The notes: a model not told the origin generated them from the letters alone. Shown: positions 35,305-47,917, numbered from the stretch's first letter. The stretch is 64,000 bases of DNA from Pempheris klunzingeri (GCF_042242105.1 NC_092020.1:13085288-13149287), one strand, 5' to 3'. Numbers and translations: made by a program.

Positions 35305-37707
35305 ATGGGGTCCTTTTTAACAATGAAGTCATGCAAAAGGTATGTGTCGCTCCTTGTTCTTCTTTCTTTCGTTCATTACGGATCGACATCAGTAACTCAT
35401 TATTCAATACCCGAGGAGATGAAAGAAGGATCTGTTGTCGCTAACCTCGCTACCGATCTGGGCCTGGATGTTAAAACACTGAATCAGAGGAAGATGCGTC
35501 TTGACACAATTGCAAATAAGAAATATCTGGATGTGAACAAAGAGACTGGTGAGCTGTATATTGTTGAGAAGATTGACAGGGAATACATCTGCCCGGCAAA
35601 GTCGTCTTGCTATCTTAGACTGGAGGTAATATTAGATAACCCAGTACGAATCTTTAATATAGAAGTAGAAATTCTGGATATGAACGACAACGCCCCACAG
35701 TTTCGAAGGGACGTCATACATTTAGATATATCTGAAGCGACGCCAAAAGGGGAGAGATTCTCTCTCAGCAATGCAGTTGATCCTGATGTTGGAAGTAATT
35801 CAGTAAAAACGTACCATCTGAGTGAAAGTGAACATTTTAATATTGAAGTTCAGACCGGAAGAGAAGGATCTAAGTTTGCAGATTTGATTTTAAAACAGAC
35901 TTTAGATCGAGAGCAGGAGGCTGTTCATAATTTAATACTCACAGCTGTAGATGGAGGGACACCTGCTCGTTCTGGGACTGCAAGTGTTATTGTTCGTGTT
36001 TTGGACACCAATGATAACGCTCCCTCATTTGACAAAGTGAATTATAAATTAAAGATCATGGAAAATTCTCCCATAGGGAGCCTTGTTATTCATCTCAGTG
36101 CAACAGACTTAGATGAGGGGTCAAATTCTGATTTAACGTACTCATACAGTTTATATACGTCAGAAAAAACACAAGAAACATTTAATCTGAATCCTTCTAC
36201 TGGTGAAATTACTGTTAAAGGGATGTTAAATTATGAGGATTTCAAGATTTATGATATGGAAGTTATAGCAACCGACAAAGGAGCCAATAGTTTATCAGGA
36301 CAATGTACCATAAAGATCCTGGTGGAAGACATGAATGACAACCACCCAGAAATCTCTATTAAGTCATTTCAGAGTCCAGTCAATGAAAACATAGAAGTAG
36401 ACACAGTGATAGCAGTAGTTAGTGTGAGCGACAAAGACTCAGGTGACAATGGAGTGGTTGACCTCCATATCCCAGATAACATGCCTTTCAGACTGAGGGA
36501 GTCCTCTGATAACTATTATGAATTAGTGGTGTCAGAGCCTTTAGACCGTGAGAAGGTTCCAGAATATGACGTCACCTTCACTGTCACAGACAGAGGTTCT
36601 CCTCCTTTATCTGACAACGAAACTATGACGTTAGAACTGCTGGATGTTAACGACAACGTTCCACAGTTCCCTCAGTCATTTTATACTATACGTGTAATGG
36701 AGAATAACGCACCCGGGGCCCTGCTCAGCTCACTGACTGCCTTTGACCCTGACCTCCATGAAAACCAGTATCTAGTTTATTTCATCCTGGAGAAGGAGAT
36801 AGCCAACACCTCCATGTCCATGCTGTTCTCCATCAACCCAGAGAACGGTAATCTTTACGCACTAAAAACTTTTGACTATGAGATCGAGAAGGAGTTTCTT
36901 TTCCACATCGAGGCCAGAGACTCTGGCTCTCCTCCACTCAGCAGCAACGTGACGGTCCACATCATTATTGTGGACCAGAACGACAACGCTCCGGTTATCG
37001 TGTCTCCGTGGCGCGCGCACGGCTCGGTGGTGGAGGAAAAGATCCCCAGATCCACCGATAAAGGATCTCTGGTTTCCAAGGTGATAGCCCTGGACACAGA
37101 CTCGGTGCACAACTCTCGGATTACCTACCAGTTTCTGCAGGTGACCGACGCCACCTTGTTCAGTCTGGACCAATACAACGGAGAGATCCGGACTATGAGG
37201 ATGTTCAGTTACAGAGATCCGCGCCACCAGAGGCTGGTTGTTGTTGCCAAGGACAACGGGCAGCCCGCTCTCTCCGCTACAGTCACCATCAAGCTGTCCA
37301 CGGTGGAGACTGCCGTCAAAGCCTACTCTGACATGACTGAGGTGCCTCTGGAGTATGACATCTTTTCAGACCTCAACCTGTACTTGGTCATCGGTCTGGG
37401 CTCGGTGTCGTTCCTCCTGCTGATCACCATATTGGTCACCATCGTGCTCAAGTGTCAGAAACCCAAGCCCAGCAAAGCGGCTCCTCCCTGCAGGAACAGT
37501 GTGATCAGTGAGAGGAACTCCACCATCGCAGACTCCACTCTGGTCTCCAACGATGCCTACTGGTACAGTCTGTTTCTAGCGGAGACCAGAAAAGGAAAGC
37601 TGGTGGTTAGACAGCCTGTGCCAAAGGGCTCCAGATACATCGTGTCCAGTATACCAAGAGGCACAGGACTGACAGACACTAGTGACTCAGCGGCTTCTAC
37701 TCTGCAG
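35305..37707 (+). CDS. Clustered protocadherin variable exon V4
   Basis: This exon encodes 801 residues with a signal peptide (MGSFLTMKSCKRYVSLLVLL...), EC1-EC6, TM and a tail ending STLQ. It is the only V exon here with the standard CX5C loop in EC1 (CPAKSSC), two residues shorter than in V2 and V3. The donor CTGCAG|GTATGA is phase 0; intron read-through adds one Val and stops. Confidence 0.88.
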
Positions 37708-37959
37708 GTATGACCAATGTTAAATTTTCCCCTGTAAGTTGTAGTGTTTTTTTTTTTTATATATATATCATTCAACTTGCGATTTCCAGTCGCATTGTGT
37801 TTGTAGCACAAGGTTATTAACAAAGCTTGGGAAAATGTACCAACATAATTCTTTTCAACTATATTTGCAGTAGTCACTGATCCCAAGAATCGGCTCTACA
37901 TTTTGAAATATGGGGGCTTTCATGGTATCACATTTTAAATACATAACCCTGCAATTTGC

Positions 37960-38069
37960 ACAGAGTGTCGCTGTTCTCTCAGTTAAACACTAACCGAGGG
38001 TCGCCATGACAGGGAGTCATTGTAAAAGCAGCAGCGCATCAACCAGTCGGACAGCTCCGTGGTGCTGAA
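37960..38069 (+). promoter_or_regulatory. V5 promoter: CGCT box, middle box, RE1-like box
   Basis: AGAGTGTCGCTGTTCTCTC (box from 37,960), TCGCCATGACAG (38,001-38,012) and a 21-mer at 38,049-38,069 ending CTCCGTGGTGCTGAA. The box is about 293 bp before the chosen ATG. Confidence 0.65.
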
Positions 38070-38252
38070 ATTTACATTAAGGCGAGAAAAAAACAACTTA
38101 CCATTTCCACGAGTCAAAACATCACCGGATTTCAATTTTCATCGAATAGATTGCAAGGTGTAGATAGCGAAGTTGTAAATTAAGGGATACGCTCCATATC
38201 GACTGACGTGCTGCACACGGTGAAAATAACAATAATACAGTCCGATGTAACA

Positions 38253-40640
38253 ATGCAGTCACGGAAAAGGTACGTGGCGCTTGTTACTCTCTTTTCTATC
38301 CTTTGTCATGCAACTGCCTCAGTCACTCATTATTCCATACCGGAGGAGATGAAAGAAGGATCTGTTGTCGCTAACCTCGTTACCGATCTGAGCTTGGATG
38401 TTAAAACACTGAATCAGAGGAAGATACGTATTGACCTTATCGCAAACAAAAAATATTTGGACGTGAACAAAGAGACTGGTGAGCTGTATGTTGTAGAGAA
38501 AATTGACAGGGAATATCTTTGTACAAAAACGCTGACATTGTGCTACTTAAAAATGGAAGTAATACTAGAAAATCCTTTGCGAATATTTAACATAGAACTC
38601 GAGATTTTGGACATGAACGACAACGCCCCACACTTTCGACGAGAAGCCATACATTTGGACATATCTGAGTCAACACCTGCTGGGGAAAGATTCTCATTAA
38701 GCAATGCAGTTGATCCTGATGTTGGAGGCAATACAGTAAAAACGTATCATCTGAGTGACAATGAACACTTTACTATTGAAGTTCAGACCGGAAGAGATGG
38801 ATCGAAATTTGCAGATTTGATCTTAACAAAGACTTTGGATCGAGAGCAGCAGGCTGTTCATAATTTAATACTCACAGCTGTAGATGGAGGGACACCTGCT
38901 CGTTCTGGGACTGCAAGTGTTATTGTTCATGTATTAGACACCAATGATAACGCTCCTGCATTTGACAAAGTGAATTATAAATTAAAGATCATGGAAAATT
39001 CTCCCATAGGGAGCCTTGTTATTCATCTCAGTGCAACAGACTTAGATGAGGGGTCAAATTCTGATTTAACGTACTCATACAGTTTATATACGTCAGAAAA
39101 AACACAAGAAACATTTAATCTGAATCCTTCTACTGGTGAAATTACTGTTAAAGGGATGTTAAATTATGAGGATTTCAAGATTTATGATATGGAAGTTATA
39201 GCAACCGACAAAGGAGCCAATAGTTTATCAGGACAATGTACCATAAAGATCCTGGTGGAAGACATGAATGACAACCACCCAGAAATCTCTATTAAGTCAT
39301 TTCAGAGTCCAGTCAATGAAAACATAGAAGTAGACACAGTGATAGCAGTAGTTAGTGTGAGCGACAAAGACTCAGGTGACAATGGAGTGGTTGACCTTCA
39401 TATCCCAGATAACATGCCTTTCAGACTGAGGGAGTCCTCTGATAACTATTATGAATTAGTGGTGTCAGAGCCTTTAGACCGTGAGAAGGTTCCAGAATAT
39501 GACGTCACCTTCACTGTCACAGACAGAGGTTCTCCTCCTTTATCTGACAACGAAACTATGACGTTAGAACTGCTGGATGTTAACGACAACGTTCCGCAGT
39601 TCCCTCAGTCATTTTATACTATACGTGTAATGGAGAATAACGCACCCGGGGCCCTGCTCAGCTCACTGACTGCCTTTGACCCTGACCTCCATGAAAACCA
39701 GTATCTAGTTTATTTCATCCTGGAGAAGGAGATAGCCAACACCTCCATGTCCATGCTGTTCTCCATCAACCCAGAGAACGGTAATCTTTACGCACTAAAA
39801 ACTTTTGACTATGAGATCGAGAAGGAGTTTCTTTTCCACATCGAGGCCAGAGACTCTGGCTCTCCTCCACTCAGCAGCAACGTGACGGTCCACATCATTA
39901 TTGTGGACCAGAACGACAACGCTCCGGTTATCGTGTCTCCGTGGCGCGCGCACGGCTCGGTGGTGGAGGAAAAGATCCCCAGATCCACCGATAAAGGATC
40001 TCTGGTTTCCAAGGTGATAGCCCTGGACACAGACTCGGTGCACAACTCTCGGATTACCTACCAGTTTCTGCAGGTGACCGACGCCACCTTGTTCAGTCTG
40101 GACCAATACAACGGAGAGATCCGGACTATGAGGATGTTCAGTTACAGAGATCCGCGCCACCAGAGACTGGTTGTTGTTGCCAAGGACAACGGGCAGCCCG
40201 CTCTCTCCGCTACAGTCACCATCAAGCTGTCCACGGTGGAGACTGCCGTCAAAGCCTACTCTGACATGACTGAGGTGCCTCTGGAGTATGACATCTTTTC
40301 AGACCTCAACCTGTACTTGGTCATCGGTCTGGGCTCGGTGTCGTTCCTCCTGCTGATCACCATATTGGTCACCATCGTGCTCAAGTGTCAGAAACCCAAG
40401 CCCAGCAAAGCGGCTCCTCCCTGCAGGAACAGTGTGATCAGTGAGAGGAACTCCACCATCGCAGACTCCACTCTGGTCTCCAACGATGCCTACTGGTACA
40501 GTTTGTTTCTAGCGGAGACCAGGAAAGGAAAGCTGGTGGTTAGACAGCCTGTGCCAAAGGGCTCCAGATACATCGTGTCCAGTATACCAAGAGGCACAGG
40601 ACTGACAGACACTAGTGACTCAGCGGCTTCTACTCTGCAG
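38253..40640 (+). CDS. Clustered protocadherin variable exon V5
   Basis: This exon encodes 796 residues: signal peptide (MQSRKRYVALVTLFSILCHATA|SVTHYS), EC1-EC6, TM and a tail ending STLQ. EC1 carries a CX6C loop (CTKTLTLC). EC1 and the start of EC2 differ clearly from V2-V4, while the rest is nearly identical. The ATG at 38,253 aligns with the internal MQSCKRY of V2 and V3. The donor CTGCAG|GTATGA is phase 0. Confidence 0.87.
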
Positions 40641-41523
40641 GTATGAAGAAAAATAACCACTTTACAATTGTTACACACAAATGTAGGCTACAAAGTGTAT
40701 GTACATCAAGTTCACTCTTAAGTGACCATAGTGGTCATGGGCTTACTGTCATGTCAGCGCGTGTGAATTTGTGATCTCTTCTGCACTCATTTAAATTTAT
40801 CAGACATAAAGAGTTAACAACTACCTTAAATGAATCATGCACCACACAGAAAATTTTAAACTTGCACATTATAACGTGTTTTTTAAGTCTTCTTGCACTT
40901 GCTGGTGCCTGGTTTATATTTGTTTTTTGTTGTATTTCATTAACTGTAATAAGTAACTTTATAAATAATCTATACTCTCTCTTTTCTAAATAGAGTTTAT
41001 TTCTTGTAAATAGCTTCGACATTTCTGCATAGATTAGTGTTTGGAAGTATAAATTAGGCAAGATTTGGGGTAAAGAGACATTATATTAGATAAAAAGTAA
41101 CTATCAGTAGCACTTAATGATCAACAACGCGGGCAGGTTTTATTTAATCATGTTTGGCATTGTTTTTACGCACAGACAACCGTGCGTAAAACTCTCCCAA
41201 CATGAAGAAAAGAAGATACCAATATAAATACTATAGGCCTTTACAATCAACTATATACACGTATGACAAAATTCAGACAAACAAGCAAAAGGTTTATCGG
41301 TAAATGCAACTATATAGTAAATTAAAAGTGAAAATTAGTGTTCGGATATTCAGAATTCCACCTCCAGACCAGGGAATCACAGTTCAGAAACAAGAAATGA
41401 AAACGTCACTAAAAACTTATTTCGAGCCTCTTAAACAGCGATTGAAATACACTTACGCTGTGGTTTAGTTTAAAATAAGATTAATTTGTGTTTTAAGAAC
41501 ATGGCAAGATTCTCACAACACTT

Positions 41524-41544
41524 TTTGTGTCGCTGTTCTCCACG
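41524..41544 (+). promoter_or_regulatory. V6 promoter CGCT box
   Basis: TTGTGTCGCTGTTCTCC lies 227 bp before the V6 ATG. The downstream RE1-like block of V2-V5 is reduced to GAACGGACAGTCAGAG (about 41,590), and a CACGTG E-box lies near 41,618. Confidence 0.6.
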
Positions 41545-41750
41545 AAAACACACTCACCGATGAGGTCATCTTTTTCGCGATAGTTCATTGGAGAACGGAC
41601 AGTCAGAGATTGTGTCACGTGAACGTCACTCTTCATGCAAGTGTGAAGAAACGGTTCGACTCAAGATCCTCGTTTCGTTTGTTCGTTCAGAAGAGGACGA
41701 TTTAACAACGTTTCTGTACCTTTCTAGCTTGTAACCACGGAATCTGCACA

Positions 41751-44159
41751 ATGGCGCATCATGTCCGACAGCTGTTTGGGAGGGGGTACGTTTCCGTATT
41801 TCTCTTTCTTTCTGCCATCATAAACACGGTATCCACCGTCACCCATTATTCTGTTCCCGAAGAAATGGAGGAAGGATCTGTCGTTGCCAATTTAGCAACT
41901 GATTTGGGATTAGATGTGAAGACTTTAATTAAAAGGAAAATGCGCATGGACGTTGTGGGCAATAAGAAATACCTTGACATCAATAAAAACACGGGAGAGC
42001 TGTTTATTTTGGAAAGAATAGACAGAGAGTTTTTATGCCCGTTAAGGACAACTACGTCGTGCTTTCTTAGATTAGACGCTTCAATTGAAAACCCAATACG
42101 AATGTTTAATATCGAGGTGGAAATCACGGATATTAACGACAACGCTCCTCATTTTCGGCGTGGAACGATGCATTTGGACATCTCTGAATCCAGCTCCGTT
42201 GGAGAGAGATTCTCTCTGAATAATGCTGCAGACCCAGATGTAGGAACGAATTCTGTGAAAGATTACCATCTGAGCTCAAGTGAACATTTCTCCATTGAAA
42301 TTCAGACCGGGAGAGATGGGTCTAAGTTTGCTGATTTGATTCTGAAAAAAGCTTTAGACAGAGAGCAGCAGGCTGTTCATAATCTGATACTCACTGCTGT
42401 GGACGGGGGAGTCCCCACCCGCACAGGTACAGCCAGCATCATTGTTCGCGTGCTTGATGTGAACGACAATGCCCCTTCATTTGACAAAGACAACTACGTG
42501 GTAGATGTGATGGAAAACTCCCCGATTGGCAGTCTAGTAATCAAACTGAATGCCACTGATTTAGATGAAGGATCTAATTCTGATATTGTTTATTCATATA
42601 GTTTGTATACATCAGAGAGAACACAACAGATGTTTAACCTCAATCCAGAAAATGGTGAAATCAGAGTGAAAGAGATGATAAACTATGAAGATCATAAGCT
42701 TTATGAAATGGAGGTTATTGCCAGGGACAAGGGGCCGAACTCCTTATCTGGACAGTGTAAATTGACAATACAAGTGACAGATATGAATGACAATCATCCA
42801 GAAATATCCATTAAATCATTTCAGAGTCCGATAAAAGAAAATGAACCGATAGACACAGTGATAGCAGTAGTTAGTGTGAGCGACAAAGACTCAGGTGACA
42901 ATGGAGTGGTTGACCTCCATATCCCAGATAACATGCCTTTCAGACTGAGGGAGTCCTCTGATAACTATTATGAATTAGTGGTGTCAGAGCCTTTAGACCG
43001 TGAGAAGGTTCCAGAATATGACGTCACCTTCACTGTCACAGACAGAGGTTCTCCTCCTTTATCTGACAACGAAACTATGACGTTAGAACTGCTGGATGTT
43101 AACGACAACGTTCCGCAGTTCCCTCAGTCATTTTATACTATACGTGTAATGGAGAATAACGCACCCGGGGCCCTGCTCAGCTCACTGACTGCCTTTGACC
43201 CTGACCTCCATGAAAACCAGTATCTAGTTTATTTCATCCTGGAGAAGGAGATAGCCAACACCTCCATGTCCATGCTGTTCTCCATCAACCCAGAGAACGG
43301 TAATCTTTACGCACTAAAAACTTTTGACTATGAGATCGAGAAGGAGTTTCTTTTCCACATCGAGGCCAGAGACTCTGGCTCTCCTCCACTCAGCAGCAAC
43401 GTGACGGTCCACATCATTATTGTGGACCAGAACGACAACGCTCCGGTTATCGTGTCTCCGTGGCGCGCGCACGGCTCGGTGGTGGAGGAAAAGATCCCCA
43501 GATCCACCGATAAAGGATCTCTGGTTTCCAAGGTGATAGCCCTGGACACAGACTCGGTGCACAACTCTCGGATTACCTACCAGTTTCTGCAGGTGACCGA
43601 CGCCACCTTGTTCAGTCTGGACCAATACAACGGAGAGATCCGGACTATGAGGATGTTCAGTTACAGAGATCCGCGCCACCAGAGACTGGTTGTTGTTGCC
43701 AAGGACAACGGGCAGCCCGCTCTCTCCGCTACAGTCACCATCAAGCTGTCCACGGTGGAGACTGCCGTCAAAGCCTACTCTGACATGACTGAGGTGCCTC
43801 TGGAGTATGACATCTTTTCAGACCTCAACCTGTACTTGGTCATCGGTCTGGGCTCGGTGTCGTTCCTCCTGCTGATCACCATATTGGTCACCATCGTGCT
43901 CAAGTGTCAGAAACCCAAGCCCAGCAAAGCGGCTCCTCCCTGCAGGAACAGTGTGATCAGTGAGAGGAACTCCACCATCGCAGACTCCACTCTGGTCTCC
44001 AACGATGCCTACTGGTACAGTCTGTTTCTAGCGGAGACCAGGAAAGGAAAGCTGGTGGTTAGACAGCCTGTGCCAAAGGGCTCCAGATACATCGTGTCCA
44101 GTATACCAAGAGGTACAGGACTGACAGACACTAGTGACTCAGCGGCTTCTACTCTGCAG
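41751..44159 (+). CDS. Clustered protocadherin variable exon V6
   Basis: This exon encodes 803 residues: signal peptide (MAHHVRQLFGRGYVSVFLFL...), EC1-EC6, TM and a tail ending STLQ. EC1 has a CX7C loop (CPLRTTTSC). EC1 to EC3 belong to a type shared only with V7; from 42,852 (EC4) to the donor it is nearly identical to V2-V5. The donor CTGCAG|GTATGA is phase 0. Confidence 0.88.
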
Positions 44160-44623
44160 GTATGAAGAAAAATAACCACTTTACAATTGTTACACACAAA
44201 TGTAGGCTACAAAGTGTATGTACATCAAGTTCACTCTTAAGTGACCATAGTGGTCATGGGCTTAATGTCATGTTAGCGCTTGTGAATTTGTGATCTCTTC
44301 TGCACTCATTTAAATTTATCAGATATAAAGAGTTAACAACTACCTTAAATGTATAACGCACCACACAGAAAAATTTAAACTTGCATATTATAACGTGTTT
44401 TTTTAAGTCTTCTTGCACTTGCTGGCGGCTGGTTTATATTTGATTTTTGTTGTATTTCATTAACTCAAATAAGTAACTTTATAAATAATCTATACTCTCC
44501 CTTTCCTAAAGAGATCTAATTTCTTGTTATTAGCTTCGACATTTCTGCATAGATTTTGTTTTGGAAGTAGGAATTAGGCAAGATTTGGTGTACAGAGACA
44601 TTATATTAGATAAAAAGTAACTA

Positions 44624-44859
44624 CACTGTTGTCCATAAAGTTGGAATAAAATGTTTTTTACCTCTTCTCATGAAATGATTGTGACAATGTGATTTATTCT
44701 TGATAAATAAAGTGTATATTTTCTCAACTTTATTGATCAAACTCTTCCAAACATATCACAGTGAAATTTAAACCACAATTAACCTTTGCAAACTGTGTAT
44801 TCAGGCTTTAACAAAATTGGGGGTATTGAACAATTATTCCAACTTTATAGGCAACAGTG
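44624..44859 (+). mobile_element. TA-flanked MITE, copy 2 (236 bp)
   Basis: The ends CACTGTTGTCCATAAAGT and ACTTTATAGGCAACAGTG form terminal inverted repeats, flanked by TA (44,622-23 and 44,860-61). The unoccupied site GTAACTATCAG exists in duplication unit A near 41,100, which gives a direct before/after comparison with a TA target duplication. Same family as 19,828-20,047, in the opposite orientation. Confidence 0.95.
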
Positions 44860-45281
44860 TATCAGTAGCACTTAATGATCAACAACGCGGGCAGGTTTTA
44901 TTTAATCATGTTTGGCATTGTTTTTACGCACAGACAACCGTGCGTAAAACTCTCCCAACATGAAGTAAAGAAGATACCAATATAAATACTATAGGCCTTT
45001 ACAATCAACTATATACACGTATGACAAAATTCAGACAAACAAGCAAAAGGTTTATCGGTAAATGCAACTATATAGTAAATTAAAACTGAAAATTAGTGTT
45101 CGGATATTCAGAATTCCACCTCCAGACCAGGGAATCACAGTTCAGAAACAAGAAATGAAAACGTCACTAAAAACTTATTTCGAGCCTCTTAAACAGCGAT
45201 TGAAATACACTTACGCTGTGGTTTAGTTTAAAATAAGATTAATTTGTGTTTTAAGAACATGGCAAGATTCTCACAACACTT

Positions 45282-45302
45282 TTTGTGTCGCTGCTCTCCA
45301 CG
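45282..45302 (+). promoter_or_regulatory. V7 promoter CGCT box
   Basis: TTGTGTCGCTGCTCTCC lies 227 bp before the V7 ATG. It is the same as the V6 box except CTGCTC for CTGTTC. Confidence 0.6.
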
Positions 45303-45508
45303 AAAACACACTCACCGATGAGGTCATCTTTTTCGCGATAGTTCATTGGAGAACGGACAGTCAGAGATTGTGTCACGTGAACGTCACTCTTCATGCAAGT
45401 GTGAAGAAACGGTTTGACTCAAGATCCTCGTTTCGTTTGTTCGTTCAGAAGAGGACGATTTAACAACGTTTCTGTACCTTTCTAGCTTGTAACCACGGAA
45501 TCTGCACA

Positions 45509-47917
45509 ATGGCGCATCATGTCCGACAGCTGTTTGGGAGGGGGTACGTTTCCGTATTTCTCTTTCTTTCTGCCATCATAAACACGGTATCCACCGTCAC
45601 CCATTATTCTGTTCCCGAAGAAATGGAGGAAGGATCTGTCGTTGCCAATTTAGCAACTGATTTGGGATTAGATGTGAAAACGCTTAAGGGCAGAGAAATG
45701 CGCATAGATGTAATAGCAAATAAAAAGTATCTTGACATCAACAAGGACACCGGAGAGCTGTTTATTCTAGAAAGGATTGACAGAGAGTTTCTGTGTCCCT
45801 TAAAGACATCTACATACTGCTTTCTTAAGTTGGATGCGACGATTGAAAACCCAATACGAATGTTTAATATCGAGGTGGAAATCACGGATATTAACGACAA
45901 CGCTCCTCATTTTCGGCGTGGAACGATGCATTTGGACATCTCTGAATCCAGCTCCGTTGGAGAGAGATTCTCTCTGAATAATGCTGCAGACCCAGATGTA
46001 GGAACGAATTCTGTGAAAGATTACCACCTGAGCTCAAGTGAACAGTTTGCACTCGAAATTCAGACCGGGAGAGATGGGTCTAAGTTTGCTGATTTGATTC
46101 TGAAAAAAGCTTTAGACAGAGAGCAGCAGGCTGTTCATAATCTGATACTCACTGCTGTGGATGGGGGAGTCCCCACCCGCACAGGTACAGCCAGCATCAT
46201 TGTTCGCGTGCTTGATGTGAACGACAATGCCCCTTCATTTGACAAAGACAACTACGTGATAGATGTGATGGAAAACTCCCCGATTGGCAGTCTAGTAATC
46301 AAACTGAATGCCACTGATTTAGATGAAGGATCTAATTCTGATATTGTTTATTCATATAGTTTGTATACATCAGAGAGAACACAACAGATGTTTAACCTCA
46401 ATCCAGAAAATGGTGAAATCAGAGTGAAAGAGATGATAAACTATGAAGATCATAAGCTTTATGAAATGGAGGTTATTGCCAGGGACAAGGGGCCGAACTC
46501 CTTATCTGGACAGTGTAAACTGACAATACAAGTGACAGATATGAATGACAATCATCCAGAAATATCCATCAAATCATTTCAGAGTCCGATAAAAGAAAAT
46601 GAACCGATAGACACAGTGATAGCAGTAGTTAGTGTGAGCGATAAAGACTCAGGTGACAATGGAGTGGTTGACCTTCATATCCCAGATAACATGCCTTTCA
46701 GACTGAGGGAGTCCTCTGATAACTATTATGAATTAGTGGTGTCAGAGCCTTTAGACCGTGAGAAGGTTCCAGAATATGACGTCACCTTCACTGTCACAGA
46801 CAGAGGTTCTCCTCCTTTATCTGACAACGAAACTATGACGTTAGAACTGCTGGATGTTAACGACAACGTTCCACAGTTCCCTCAGTCATTTTATACTATA
46901 CGTGTAATGGAGAATAACGCACCCGGGGCCCTGCTCAGCTCACTGACTGCCTTTGACCCTGACCTCCATGAAAACCAGTATCTAGTTTATTTCATCCTGG
47001 AGAAGGAGATAGCCAACACCTCCATGTCCATGCTGTTCTCCATCAACCCAGAGAACGGTAATCTTTACGCACTAAAAACTTTTGACTATGAGATCGAGAA
47101 GGAGTTTCTTTTCCACATCGAGGCCAGAGACTCTGGCTCTCCTCCACTCAGCAGCAACGTGACGGTCCACATCATTATTGTGGACCAGAACGACAACGCT
47201 CCGGTTATCGTGTCTCCGTGGCGCGCGCACGGCTCGGTGGTGGAGGAAAAGATCCCCAGATCCACCGATAAAGGATCTCTGGTTGCCAAGGTGATAGCCC
47301 TGGACACAGACTCGGTGCACAACTCTCGGATTACCTACCAGTTTCTGCAGGTGACCGACACCACCTTGTTCAGTCTGGATCAATACAACGGAGAGATCCG
47401 GACTATGAGGATGTTCAGTTACAGAGATCCGCGCCACCAGAGACTGGTTGTTGTTGCCAAGGACAACGGGCAGCCCGCTCTCTCCGCTACAGTCACCATC
47501 AAGCTGTCCACGGTGGAGACTGCCGTCAAGGCCTACTCTGACATGACTGAGGTGCCTCTGGATTATGACATCTTTTCAGACCTCAACCTGTACTTGGTCA
47601 TCGGTCTGGGCTCGGTGTCGTTCCTCCTGCTGATCACCATATTGGTCACCATCGTGCTCAAGTGTCAGAAACCCAAGCCCAGCAAAGCGGCTCCTCCCTG
47701 CAGGAACAGTGTGATCAGTGAGAGGAACTCCACCATCGCAGACTCCACTCTGGTCTCCAACGATGCCTACTGGTACAGTCTGTTTCTAGCGGAGACCAGA
47801 AAAGGAAAGCTGGTGGTTAGACAGCCTGTGCCAAAGGGCTCCAGATACATCGTGTCCAGTATACCAAGAGGCACAGGACTGACAGACACTAGTGACTCAG
47901 CGGCTTCTACTCTGCAG
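45509..47917 (+). CDS. Clustered protocadherin variable exon V7
   Basis: This exon encodes 803 residues with the same architecture and the same signal peptide as V6. Differences from V6 cluster in EC1 (about residues 58-110, e.g. LKGREMRIDVIANKK against LIKRKMRMDVVGNKK, loop CPLKTSTYC against CPLRTTTSC) and in one EC2 spot (SEQFALEI against SEHFSIEI). The remainder is almost identical. The donor CTGCAG|GTATAA is phase 0 with an immediate intronic stop after Val. Confidence 0.88.

Larger units (their letters stand above)
40641..44159 (+). repeat. Tandem duplication unit A (intergenic plus V6)
   Basis: The 3519-bp stretch from the V5 donor to the V6 donor is repeated from the V6 donor to the V7 donor (44,160-47,917), including the promoter and about 1.1 kb of intergenic DNA. 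The second unit is longer by one MITE insertion (236 bp plus a TA) and one base. Confidence 0.9.
44160..47917 (+). repeat. Tandem duplication unit B (intergenic plus MITE plus V7)
   Basis: This is the second copy of the 3.5-kb unit. Intergenic and promoter DNA is nearly identical to 40,641-41,750 apart from the MITE at 44,624-44,859. Confidence 0.9.

Noticed and set aside
27200-47450. Repeated minus-strand open frames of about 78 and 121 codons under every V exon (for example 28,163-28,528)
   Set aside because: They recur at the same place in all V exons only because the + strand coding DNA there is homogenised. They show no domain and are codon shadows of the EC5-EC6 region.
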